NCBI RefSeq assembly: GCF_006539165.1
Contig: NZ_BJMM01000002.1
Span: 434,001-498,000 of the forward strand
Direction: 5' to 3'
Length of the DNA stretch: 64,000 bases
Origin: Streptomyces cacaoi
GTDB lineage: Bacteria > Actinomycetota > Actinomycetes > Streptomycetales > Streptomycetaceae
Positions 51,327-59,262 of the stretch are shown here, piece by piece; positions within the stretch are counted from its first letter, which is position 1, and every line of letters begins with the position of its first letter. Made by a program: the position numbers and the translations under genes. A model generated the notes under the pieces. The model had not been told where the DNA came from. It ran no database searches and saw only the letters and a program-made list of their open reading frames with translations.

Positions 51327-52390
51327 ATCCGCACCTTGCTGTGGTCGCCCAGCACCAGCGTGCGGCGCGGCGCCCCGCGGTCGCCGTCCGACGCGATCTC
51401 CGCACAGTGGCCGATGAGGGAGGACTCGATGCCGTGCGCGCCGGCGATGCTGGCGTGCGCGAGCACGATGGAGCGGCGCAGGCCGCTGCCGCGCAGCCGG
51501 CAGCCCTCCCCGATGGAGGTCCACGGTCCGATGGAGCAGTCCTCGATGAGGGTGCCGGCCGCGATGTCGACGGGCCCGGCGATGCGCGAGCGCCGTATCC
51601 GGGCGCCCGCGGCCACCCGGACGCCGCCGGTCAGCTCGCTCACCGCGTCGACGTCCCCGTGGACGGCGGTCTCGTCGCCCCTGCGGTCCAGCAGCCGGCC
51701 GTTGACCTCCAGGATGGACTCGACGTCGCCGGTGTCCTTCCAGTAGCCCTCCACCGTCGTGGACGCCACGGGGCGGCCCCGGTCGATCAGCCACTGGATG
51801 GCGTCGGTGATCTCCAACTCCCCGCGCCACGAGGGCTTGATCTCCGCGGCGGCCTCGTGCACGGCGGAGCTGAACAGATAGACGCCGACGAGCGCGAGAT
51901 CGCTCGGCGGCTCCGCCGGCTTCTCCACGAGCCGGACGACCCGCCCGGCACGGACCTCCGCGACGCCGAACATCTCCGGATCGGGGACGGGCGTCAGCAG
52001 CACCAGCGCGTCGTGGACGGCCGGGTCGAAGGAGCGGACCAGTTCGGTGATGCCGCCCACCAGGAAGTTGTCGCCCAGGTACATGACGAACGGCTCGTCG
52101 CCCAGATAACCGCGTGCGATCCGCACCGCGTGCGCGAGGCCCAGCGGCGCCTCCTGCCGCAGATACGTCACCTGGAGACCGAACGCCGAACCGTCGCCCA
52201 CCGCTTCCTCGATGGCCGGCGCGGTGTCGCCGACGACGAGGCCGACCTCGGTGATGCCCGCGTTCCGGATGGATTCCAGCCCGTAGAAGAGCACGGGTTT
52301 GTTGGCGACCGGGACGAGTTGTTTGGCCCGGGTGTGGGTGATCGGTCGGAGCCGGGTACCGCTGCCCCCTGCGAGAACGAGCGCTTTCAC
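51323..52390 (-). CDS. rfbA: Glucose-1-phosphate thymidylyltransferase (long form)
   Basis: A 355-residue nucleotidyltransferase making dTDP-glucose. The N-terminal signature G-G-S-G-T-R-L-R-P-I-T, K-Q-L-V-P-V-A-N-K-P, and Y-L-G-D-N near 108 are complete. A C-terminal left-handed beta-helix-like extension (about 250-345, with repeated V-x-x-G-x-x-I units) is typical of the longer forms found in antibiotic clusters, such as StrD. GTG at 52390 has AGGTGG upstream. It is divergent from the HopA1-like gene across 183 bp, which should hold the main promoters of both arms of the cluster. Confidence 0.94.
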   Translation of the reverse strand: MKALVLAGGSGTRLRPITHTRAKQLVPVANKPVLFYGLESIRNAGITEVGLVVGDTAPAIEEAVGDGSAFGLQVTYLRQEAPLGLAHAVRIARGYLGDEPFVMYLGDNFLVGGITELVRSFDPAVHDALVLLTPVPDPEMFGVAEVRAGRVVRLVEKPAEPPSDLALVGVYLFSSAVHEAAAEIKPSWRGELEITDAIQWLIDRGRPVASTTVEGYWKDTGDVESILEVNGRLLDRRGDETAVHGDVDAVSELTGGVRVAAGARIRRSRIAGPVDIAAGTLIEDCSIGPWTSIGEGCRLRGSGLRRSIVLAHASIAGAHGIESSLIGHCAEIASDGDRGAPRRTLVLGDHSKVRI

Positions 52391-52573
52391 TGCACCACCT
52401 CGATGACCCTGGCGGCCGCACGGGAATTCCCGGCCGCCCAGGCGGTCATTCTCGGCCGCCCGCTGAATTGTCCGCAATCGCCTGCCGGGCCACCGTTGTC
52501 TGCGGATTGTGCGTGCGGTTGTCCGGGTGGCCCGGCGCTTGCAGATAACCCGGTGCTCGGGGAAGTTCGGCAT

Positions 52574-53608
52574 GTGATCCTTCATGACGCCGTATCGACG
52601 GACTGGCTGAATGGCGCACTCGACGGAATTCGGCTCGCGCGCGATCTGCGTTCGGCGGCGGTCGGGGACCGGCAGATCGCGGACGATTCGCCGCACGAAC
52701 TGAGCAAGAAACTCTCCGTCGCTCTGTACGAGGTGCTGCACGCCGGCATCGGTGAACGGTCCGCCGCGCCGCCGCTGCCCCGCCGCGACTCCGCGTGCGA
52801 CCGGGCGCTGGCCCGGGCGGTGCCGCACCGCGAGGTGTCCGTGCGCGTGCGGGTCCTCACCGGGGACGTCGTGCCCGCGGCCGAGGCGGCACCGGCCGGC
52901 CTCGCCGGAACGCCGCGGGGGCCGGACGGCGCGGACGGCGAACGCCTCCTCGTGGAACGTGAGGGCGTCCGGGTGTGGGTGCCGTGTACGGCGCTCGCCG
53001 GCGGGCCCGCGTCCTGGCGGCCGGGCGCCGTCGTGCGGATGCGGGCCACGTCCCGGCGGCCGATGCTCTCCCCGGGTTTCTTCTTCGTCGAGGGCACCCG
53101 CAGGCCGCACCCCGGCGACCCGGGCCTGCGCGTCTATGTGCACCTGGAGGACTTCGACTCCGCGACCGCCGTCTGGGAGGCCGTGCTCGCCGATCTGGAG
53201 GCCGCCGGCGCCGCCTACCGCGCCAAGGTCATCTCCACCCGCACCGGCTATCCGCGCTTCGACGCGCTCGTGCTGTACCTGGGCCGCGACTCCTGGCACC
53301 TGCATCCGAGGATCGCCCGCCTGGCCGGGGACATGCCGGGCGTGGGCGACGCCACCTCGGTGTTCGCCCGCCGGCTGCGCCCCGGGGTCGCCCTGGCCTG
53401 GGAGCCGTCCGACCCCCGCACCGGCATGCGCGGGCTGAGCTTCGGCCAGCACCGGGCCTCCGCCGTCGCACACGGCCTGGTCCGCTCCGTACGCGAGGGC
53501 GCACCCGCGGGTCAGGCCGTCCGCGAGGCGCTGCTGGAGGCCAACATCGACCCGGACCGGCCCGCCAGGAACTGCGACAGCCCCGACCCGGCAGCGCGCG
53601 GCGAGTGA
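52574..53608 (+). CDS. HopA1-like protein, proposed class V lanthipeptide lyase (LanY)
   Basis: About 344 residues. The C-terminal two thirds (with V-Y-V-H-L-E-D-F-D, Y-R-A-K-V-I-S-T-R-T-G-Y-P-R-F-D-A-L-V-L-Y-L-G) match the type III effector HopA1 domain. In class V lanthipeptide clusters such as lexapeptide and cacaoidin this protein is proposed to eliminate phosphate from phospho-Ser/Thr to give Dha/Dhb, like the phosphothreonine lyase fold. GTG 52574 follows GGGGAAG; an ATG at 52403 is in frame but would run almost to the rfbA start. It is the first gene of the plus-strand biosynthetic operon. Confidence 0.85.
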   Translation: MILHDAVSTDWLNGALDGIRLARDLRSAAVGDRQIADDSPHELSKKLSVALYEVLHAGIGERSAAPPLPRRDSACDRALARAVPHREVSVRVRVLTGDVVPAAEAAPAGLAGTPRGPDGADGERLLVEREGVRVWVPCTALAGGPASWRPGAVVRMRATSRRPMLSPGFFFVEGTRRPHPGDPGLRVYVHLEDFDSATAVWEAVLADLEAAGAAYRAKVISTRTGYPRFDALVLYLGRDSWHLHPRIARLAGDMPGVGDATSVFARRLRPGVALAWEPSDPRTGMRGLSFGQHRASAVAHGLVRSVREGAPAGQAVREALLEANIDPDRPARNCDSPDPAARGE

Positions 53609-53620
53609 GGACGGCACCCG

Positions 53621-54772
53621 ATGAACGGCAACACGCCAGACACCCGACGCCCGGGCACGGCGCCCGAGTACGTCACGCTCCGCGCGGCCCGGCGGACGGC
53701 CGGGGAATCCCGGATCGACGTCGTCTGCCCCACCCACAACAGGTCCACCCGGATCCGGCCGACCGTCGACAGCGTGCTCGCCCAGTCCGTCGGCGACTGG
53801 CGCCTCGTCGTCGTCTCCGACGGCTCGACCGACGACACCGAGGACGTGGTGCGCGCCTACGACGATCCGCGGATCGCCCTGCTCCGCTGCCCGCCCCACG
53901 GCCACCCGGGCGGCCCGCGCAACATCGGACTGCACCACGCCGGCGCGCCGTTCGCCGCGTACATCGACCACGACGACACCTGGCGGCCCGACCATCTCGC
54001 GGTGCTGCTGGAGATGCTGGAATCCGGGGCGCAGGCGGCGGCCACGGGCTGCCGGCGGCTCACCCCGGAGGGCGGTGTCGAGGACGTCGGGGCCGTCGAC
54101 ATGGTGTGGCACCCGGAGATCCAGGCGCTCGCCGGGCTCAACGAGCCGTCCCGGGTGGGGCACGTACGCGAACTGGTGCCCCGGGTGGGCGGCTGGACGC
54201 AGGCCGACCACGGGTTCGAGGACTGGGACCTGTGGTGGCGCATGGCGGAGCAGGGCATCCGGTTCACCACCGACGCCCGCCGTACCGTGCAGATGCGCCA
54301 GACGCACGGCACCCGCCGCGAGACGATCACCGCCAAGTACGCCATCACCGTGGCGAGGACCAGCACCCGCGAGGTGGCGGAGGCCGTGGTGGAGCGGCTG
54401 CGCGAACCCCGCACGGCGCGGCGCATGCGGGACGGCGCCCGCGCCGACCTCGCCGCCTGGCACACGCGGCTGGCCGCGACGCCCGACTACGTCGTCCCGC
54501 GCGGGCACACGGTCGCCGCGCTGCGCGACGCGTGCCTGGAGAGGGTGGCACGGATGGAGAACCAGCACGGCTACCAGTCGGTGTTCACCGGCCCCAAGGG
54601 CGACGGCTGGGCGCTGTTCCTCACCCTCTGGTGCACCCAGCCGGCACACGCCTCCCGTGTCTCCGGGCTGCTCGCCCGGCGCGATGTGCGCCAGCGCGCC
54701 GTCCTGGCGGAACTCGTCGAGGAATGCGAGCGGCACGCGGGGCGGGGGAGCGGGCACCGTGTCGGTTCCTGA
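53621..54772 (+). CDS. Family 2 glycosyltransferase (first of two paralogues)
   Basis: A 383-residue GT-A glycosyltransferase. V-V-C-P-T-H-N-R-S near residue 35, V-V-V-S-D-G-S-T-D-D-T-E-D near 65 and the metal-binding D-x-D in Y-I-D-H-D-D-T-W near 109 are standard. The helical C-terminal half (about 235-383) is specific to this pair. It is strongly similar to the second gene at 63555, so the two probably add successive sugars, in cacaoidin to the core tyrosine. It lies 12 bp after the HopA1-like gene. Confidence 0.9.
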   Translation: MNGNTPDTRRPGTAPEYVTLRAARRTAGESRIDVVCPTHNRSTRIRPTVDSVLAQSVGDWRLVVVSDGSTDDTEDVVRAYDDPRIALLRCPPHGHPGGPRNIGLHHAGAPFAAYIDHDDTWRPDHLAVLLEMLESGAQAAATGCRRLTPEGGVEDVGAVDMVWHPEIQALAGLNEPSRVGHVRELVPRVGGWTQADHGFEDWDLWWRMAEQGIRFTTDARRTVQMRQTHGTRRETITAKYAITVARTSTREVAEAVVERLREPRTARRMRDGARADLAAWHTRLAATPDYVVPRGHTVAALRDACLERVARMENQHGYQSVFTGPKGDGWALFLTLWCTQPAHASRVSGLLARRDVRQRAVLAELVEECERHAGRGSGHRVGS

Positions 54773-54790
54773 GCAGCGGAGCGCGGACGC

Positions 54791-54850
54791 GTTGTCCACA
54801 CCTGGTTGTCCAGGGCGGAAGGGGCGAATCGGCGCTTGTGGACAACTTTT
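54791..54850. promoter_or_regulatory. Inverted pair of DnaA-box sequences forming a hairpin
   Basis: GTTGTCCACA (54791-54800) and its exact complement TGTGGACAAC (54837-54846) flank 36 bp and are followed by TTTT. Each arm contains TTGTCCACA, the Streptomyces DnaA-box consensus, and a third partial box (TTGTCCAGG) begins at 54805. The element could act as terminator/attenuator between the glycosyltransferase and kinase genes, as a DnaA binding site, or both. Confidence 0.55.
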
Positions 54851-54871
54851 CACCGGGGGGAGTGTGGCGGC

Positions 54872-56014
54872 GTGACGGTTTCAGTGAAGTCCCAGCGCGG
54901 TGTGCACCCGGCGTCCGGGGAACTCGACCGGGTTCCCGCCGTGGGCGCGCTGCTCGCCCGGCTCGGGCTGGGTGAATTCGAGGAGAACTCCGTGGATTCC
55001 CGCCCCGGCCGCAACGACATCTGGTGCGGTACGACCACCACGGGCGCCTCGGTTTTCGTCAAGCGTATGACCGGGGATCCGTTCGACATTCAGCAGCGGA
55101 CGCGGCGGCTGCTCTCCTTCGAAACCGCGCTGCGCGCCTTCTTCCCTTTCCCGCGGGAAAGCGGTGCCGCACTCGATGCGCCGCGCCTGCTCGGACACGA
55201 CGCCGAAGCCGCCGTCTTCGCCTTCACCCGTGTCACGGACGGCGAGCCGGGCAACGACCTGATGATCGAGCGGCGCCTGGACGAGGACACCGCGCGCCGC
55301 TGCGGCCGAGCCGTCGCGCATCTGCACTCCCTGCGGCCCGGGGAGGCCGCCCAACTGGACGACTCCGTTCCGCTGTTCCCCTCCCTGAAGCTGCTGGAGG
55401 GCATTCCGGACACGATGTTCGACCTGCTCGGCACGGCGGAACTCCAGATGTGGCGGCTGCTCCAGACCGACGACGAACTGCGCGGAGCCGTCGCGCGGTT
55501 GCTGCGCCGGGAGCGGGAGGCACCACGGGTGCCGGTGCACTGCGACCTGCGGCTGGATCAGTTCCTCATCGCCGGGGAGCACCTCACCCTCACCGACTGG
55601 GAGGAGCTGCGGCTCGGCGACCCCGCCCGCGACGTGGGCGCCTTCATCGGCGAATGCCTCTACCGCTCCGTCCTCGACATCGTCTCCGCCCGTGGCGAGG
55701 TGGACTTCACGGCGGCGTCGCTGACGGTGGAGGACGTGCTGCGCCGCGGCGTGGAGCGCATCCGCGCGCGGCAGCCGCTCATGGCGGCGTTCACCGCCGG
55801 CTACGCGCAGGGCCGCCCCGGCCGCGACCCGCGGCTCGCCGCCCGCGCCGCCGCCTTCGCCGGCTGGCATCTGATCGACCGGATGATCGCCACCGCGCAC
55901 TTCCGGCCGCGGCTGCTCGGCATCGAGCGGGCGGCGGCCGGCATCGGCAGGACCGCCCTGCTCGACCCGGACAGGTTCGTCGGATCACTGGGCCTTGAGC
56001 CCTTGCTGAACTGA
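54872..56014 (+). CDS. APH-like kinase, proposed class V lanthipeptide kinase (LanK)
   Basis: A 380-residue aminoglycoside-phosphotransferase-fold kinase. V-F-V-K-R near residue 63 supplies the ATP lysine, V-H-C-D-L-R-L-D-Q-F near 223 is the catalytic loop (Asp base; Gln replaces the usual Asn), and L-T-D-W-E-E near 240 gives the metal-binding Asp. In class V clusters this enzyme phosphorylates Ser/Thr of the precursor before elimination by the HopA1-like partner. GTG 54872 has GGGGGGAG 9 nt upstream. It is separated from the precursor gene by a strong terminator-like hairpin. Confidence 0.85.
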   Translation: MTVSVKSQRGVHPASGELDRVPAVGALLARLGLGEFEENSVDSRPGRNDIWCGTTTTGASVFVKRMTGDPFDIQQRTRRLLSFETALRAFFPFPRESGAALDAPRLLGHDAEAAVFAFTRVTDGEPGNDLMIERRLDEDTARRCGRAVAHLHSLRPGEAAQLDDSVPLFPSLKLLEGIPDTMFDLLGTAELQMWRLLQTDDELRGAVARLLRREREAPRVPVHCDLRLDQFLIAGEHLTLTDWEELRLGDPARDVGAFIGECLYRSVLDIVSARGEVDFTAASLTVEDVLRRGVERIRARQPLMAAFTAGYAQGRPGRDPRLAARAAAFAGWHLIDRMIATAHFRPRLLGIERAAAGIGRTALLDPDRFVGSLGLEPLLN

Positions 56015-56017
56015 TTG

Positions 56018-56054
56018 CAGGGCGCGGGTGAGTACCGCACCCGTGCCCTGTTTT
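56018..56054 (+). terminator. Rho-independent-type hairpin just before the precursor gene
   Basis: CAGGGCGCGGGTG (56018-56030) pairs with CACCCGTGCCCTG (56038-56050) over 13 bp with a single G-U, a 7-nt loop and a TTTT tract. It begins 3 bp after the kinase stop and ends 37 bp before the precursor ATG. Confidence 0.8.
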
Positions 56055-56091
56055 CAGATCAGCCATCGAGAGCGCAAAGGGGGTGAACAGC

Positions 56092-56253
56092 ATGGGAGAG
56101 GTCGTCGAGATGGTGGCCGGCTTCGACACCTACGCGGATGTCGAGGAGCTGAACCAGATCGCGGTCGGCGAGGCGCCGGAGTCCTCCGCTCCGTGCACCA
56201 TCTACGCATCGGTCAGCGCGTCCATCAGCGCCACCGCTTCCTGGGGCTGCTGA
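56092..56253 (+). CDS. caoA: Lanthidin precursor peptide (cacaoidin CaoA)
   Basis: A 53-residue precursor. Residues 1-30 are an acidic leader (M-G-E-V-V-E-M-V-A-G-F-D-T-Y, then N-Q-I-A-V-G-E-A-P-E). Residues 31-53 are the core, starting S-S-A-P-C-T-I-Y-A, then alternating Ser with Ala, Val or Ile, and ending T-A-S-W-G-C. Only two cysteines exist (core 5 and 23). From memory this core equals cacaoidin, in which Ser1-Cys5 form an N,N-dimethyl lanthionine, Thr18-Cys23 an AviMeCys, Tyr8 carries a disaccharide and several Ser become D-Ala. ATG 56092 has AAAGGGGG about 8 nt upstream; GTG 56083 is in frame but too close to it. Hairpins flank the gene. Confidence 0.95.
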   Translation: MGEVVEMVAGFDTYADVEELNQIAVGEAPESSAPCTIYASVSASISATASWGC

Positions 56254-56294
56254 TCGAGATCTGATCCAGCATCCCGGAACACACCGGTAATCAA

Positions 56295-56343
56295 CCCTGC
56301 CCATCCGTCGGTTCGCGGAAACGCGGAGCGCGGATGGGCAGGG
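56295..56343 (+). terminator. Strong hairpin between precursor and exporter genes
   Basis: CCCTGCCCATCCG (56295-56307) pairs perfectly with CGGATGGGCAGGG (56331-56343), 13 bp with a 23-nt loop and no U-tract. It should act as an attenuator or 3-prime mRNA stabiliser, giving more precursor than downstream enzyme transcript, as is common in RiPP operons. Confidence 0.75.
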
Positions 56344-56374
56344 CTCCCGACACGGTCCGAGAAAGCCGGGGAAC

Positions 56375-58126
56375 ATGGAACGTACGCACTCCGAGGAGCA
56401 GCTGGGCATCACCCGCGAGCTGGTCAACCGGCAGCCCTGGCTGATCGCCGGGATCGTGCTGCTGTCCGTCGTCTCGACGCTCGGCACGCTCGCCCTGCCG
56501 CTGACCGCCGCCCGGCTCATCTCCGCCATGCAGCGCGGCGGTTCCACACTCGTTCCGGTTCTGCTCATGGTGGGCGCGGGCCTGGCCGCCGCCGCGGCGC
56601 ACGCCCTGTCCACGTATCTCCTCTCCCGCGTGGGCGAGCAGATGGTCGGCAGGGTCCGCAGCCGCTTCATGGCGCACTCCCTCCGGCTACCGCTGTCCGT
56701 CGTGCGGCGCGAGGGCCAGGGCACGCTCGCCGCCCGGCTCGGCACCGACGGATTGCAGATGAAGGCCGTCGTCGACGTCGGAGTGCTGCAACTGCCGATG
56801 GCGATCATCACGGTGACCGGCACCGCCGTCATCATGGCCCTCCTCGACTGGGTGCTGCTGCTCTACCTGGTGGCGTCCTTCGCCCTGTCCGTGGGCGGCG
56901 TCGTCGTGATCATCAAGGTGATGCGCAAGCGCTTCATGGCGCTCCAGATGAGCGTGGCGAAGATGACCCAGGTCTTCATGAACGCCCTGGAGGCGCTGCC
57001 CACCATCAAGGCGTACCGCGCGGAACAGCGCACGTCCCGGGAGCTCGCCGCGCTCGCCGAGGACACGGCCGACCTGGGCGTGACGACCACCCGGCTGGCG
57101 TCCCTGCTGTTCCCGGTGATCAACCTGGGCCAGCAGATCGCGCTGGTGACGGTCATCGTCGCCGGCGGCGTACGGCTCAACAGCGGCCTGCTCACCCTGC
57201 CCGACCTCGCCGCCTTCCTCCTCTACATGCTGCAACTGACGGCGCCGCTGCTGCTGGTCGCCATGGGAGTGGGCAGCCTCCAGGCGGGGCTCGCCTCCCG
57301 GGACCGGTTCCGGGCGATCTTCGCCACCCCCACCGAGGAGTCCGCGGAAGCGGCCGCCCCCGCGCCCCGGACCGCCCCGTCCGAGGAGACACCGGCGGCA
57401 GCCGTCCGGTTCGAGGGCGTCACCTTCTCCTACGATTCCCAACCGGCCCTGCGCGCGGTCGACTTCACCATTCCGCGCCGCGGCATGACCGCGCTCGTCG
57501 GTATGTCCGGCGCGGGAAAGACGACCGTGCTCTCGCTCATCGAGCGGTTCATCAGCGCGGACAGCGGCACGGTCCGGGTCCTGGGCGAGGACGTCACCCG
57601 CTGGCGCGTCGCCGACCTGCGGGCCCATATGGCCTATGTGGACCAGAAGTTCACGCTCCTCAGCGACACCATCCGCGCCAACCTCACCCTCGGCACGAGC
57701 AGTCCGCCGCCCGACGACCGGCTGATGGCCGCCCTGGCCGAGGTCGGCATGGAAGAGGCGGTACGCGCTCTGCCCGGCGGGCTCGACGCACGGCTGGACG
57801 AGGGCACCGACATCTCCGGCGGCCAGCGGCAGCGCCTCGCGCTGGCCCGCGCGATCCTCGCCGAGGGCGAACTGGTACTCCTCGACGAGCCCAGCTCCCA
57901 GCTCGACAGCGTCAACGAGATGCTGCTGCGCGACTCCATCCGGCGCATGGCCGACGACCGCGCCCTGCTCGTCGTCGCCCACCGGCTGTCCACCGTGCAG
58001 GACGCCGACCACATCATCGTCCTCGACCGCGGCCAGGTGGTGGCCGACGGCACGCACCACGAACTCATGGCCAGGTCACCGGAGTACAGCCTGCTGGTCC
58101 GCGGCCAACTGCTCAGCAGCGTCTAG
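56375..58126 (+). CDS. ABC exporter (fused membrane and ATPase domains)
   Basis: A 583-residue half-transporter. Residues 20-310 hold six membrane helices of the ABC type 1 exporter fold. The ATPase follows, with Walker A G-M-S-G-A-G-K-T-T near 377, signature I-S-G-G-Q-R-Q-R near 480 and Walker B L-V-L-L-D-E-P-S. No N-terminal C39 peptidase domain is present, so leader cleavage must be done by another enzyme, probably the M16 protease. It should export the mature lanthidin and may give self-protection. Confidence 0.93.
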   Translation: MERTHSEEQLGITRELVNRQPWLIAGIVLLSVVSTLGTLALPLTAARLISAMQRGGSTLVPVLLMVGAGLAAAAAHALSTYLLSRVGEQMVGRVRSRFMAHSLRLPLSVVRREGQGTLAARLGTDGLQMKAVVDVGVLQLPMAIITVTGTAVIMALLDWVLLLYLVASFALSVGGVVVIIKVMRKRFMALQMSVAKMTQVFMNALEALPTIKAYRAEQRTSRELAALAEDTADLGVTTTRLASLLFPVINLGQQIALVTVIVAGGVRLNSGLLTLPDLAAFLLYMLQLTAPLLLVAMGVGSLQAGLASRDRFRAIFATPTEESAEAAAPAPRTAPSEETPAAAVRFEGVTFSYDSQPALRAVDFTIPRRGMTALVGMSGAGKTTVLSLIERFISADSGTVRVLGEDVTRWRVADLRAHMAYVDQKFTLLSDTIRANLTLGTSSPPPDDRLMAALAEVGMEEAVRALPGGLDARLDEGTDISGGQRQRLALARAILAEGELVLLDEPSSQLDSVNEMLLRDSIRRMADDRALLVVAHRLSTVQDADHIIVLDRGQVVADGTHHELMARSPEYSLLVRGQLLSSV

Positions 58127-58184
58127 ACCGCCCCGGCCCGGACGCCCCGGCCGAACGACGCTCGGCAACCGCACAACGGCCGCG

Positions 58185-58295
58185 CGCGAGACGCGGGCAA
58201 GCCGCACGGAAGACGCGAGCACGCCGCACGCGAGCCGCACGGAAGACGCACGGAAGACGCACGCGAGCCGCACGCAAGACGCACGGAAGACGCGC
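58185..58295. repeat. Degenerate GACGC/CGCACGGAA tandem repeat array
   Basis: Units close to GCCGCACGGAAGACGC and CACGCGAGC recur with about 10-11 bp steps through the 185-bp gap between exporter and reductase genes. The array breaks the otherwise overlapping operon and ends just before the AAGGAG of the reductase gene. It is purine/cytosine-skewed and contains no gene. Confidence 0.6.
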
Positions 58296-58311
58296 GAGGA
58301 AGGAGACACCG

Positions 58312-59262
58312 GTGGAGCTGTCCGTCATCACCCCCGTCGTGCCCACCCGGCCGGAACGCCTCGTCAGGATCGCGGCCGTGGCCGAGCGGACACGCAGCGG
58401 ACGGCTGTGGTGCGGCCAGAGCATGACGCTCGAACAGCACCATCTGTACGCGTACCTGACCGGCCTCGGCTTCCGTATCGAGGCCGGACTCGGCGTCTCC
58501 CTCATGCCGTTCCGGCACCCCCTCCAGGGCGCGCTGGAGGCCCGCTCGATCGCCGCCACCACCGGCCGGCCGGTCATCGCCGGATTCGGCCCGGGCGCGA
58601 CCGCGCTCCAGGCGTCGATGCACGGCGAGCCGTACGCCAGACCGCTGCGCGCGGCCCGCGAGTACCTCACCGTCGTCCGCACCCTGCTCGACGGCCGCCC
58701 CTGCCGCCAGGAGGGCGACTACTTCTCCTTCACCGGCGAGCTGATGCCGATGCCCACCCCGCGTATCGATGTGGGCCTCGGCGTGCTGCGCCCCGGTATG
58801 GCCCGGCTGGCGGGCGAGGTGGCCGACGTCGCCATCACCTGGCTCGCCCCGGCCCCGTACCTCCACGACGTGGTGCGGCCCGCGCTGGAGGAGGGCGCGC
58901 AGCGGGCGGGCCGGCCGGTGCCGAAGCTGGTGGCGGTCGTACCGATGGCGCTCGACCGCCCGGACCGCGACCCCGCCGTCCTCGCCCGCACCCCCCATCT
59001 GCGTTTCCCGCACTACCAGGACATGCTGCGCCGGGCCGGTGTGGACGTGAATGGCGAGGACCCGGACGCGACCGCGGCGGCCCTCGTGGACGGCGATGTG
59101 TTCCTGGTGGGCGATCCCTCGGCGCTGGACAAGAAGCTCGACGCGCACCGCGCGGCCGGCGTCGACGAACTGGTGGTGAACCTCGCCGGTGTCGCGATGC
59201 ACGAGGGACCCACGGCGGCCGCCGCGGACCTGGAGGAGATCCTGGCGGGGGTGGACCGGTGA
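58312..59262 (+). CDS. LLM-class F420-dependent oxidoreductase (LxmJ-like)
   Basis: A 316-residue luciferase-like TIM-barrel enzyme. G-L-G-V-S-L-M-P-F-R-H-P near residue 62, A-G-F-G-P-G-A near 89, A-R-E-Y-L-T-V-V-R-T-L-L-D-G near 110 and D-V-G-L-G-V-L-R-P-G near 153 are typical of LLM F420 oxidoreductases. In lexapeptide the analogous enzyme reduces dehydroalanine to D-alanine using F420H2. Here it would create the D-Ala and D-Abu residues of the lanthidin. GTG 58312 has AAGGAG upstream, and its stop overlaps the next start (GTGA). Confidence 0.88.
   Translation: MELSVITPVVPTRPERLVRIAAVAERTRSGRLWCGQSMTLEQHHLYAYLTGLGFRIEAGLGVSLMPFRHPLQGALEARSIAATTGRPVIAGFGPGATALQASMHGEPYARPLRAAREYLTVVRTLLDGRPCRQEGDYFSFTGELMPMPTPRIDVGLGVLRPGMARLAGEVADVAITWLAPAPYLHDVVRPALEEGAQRAGRPVPKLVAVVPMALDRPDRDPAVLARTPHLRFPHYQDMLRRAGVDVNGEDPDATAAALVDGDVFLVGDPSALDKKLDAHRAAGVDELVVNLAGVAMHEGPTAAAADLEEILAGVDR

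Noticed and set aside
54791..54850. Replication origin from DnaA boxes
   Set aside because: Only two full boxes and one partial box exist, inside an operon, with no AT-rich region or dnaA/dnaN genes nearby.
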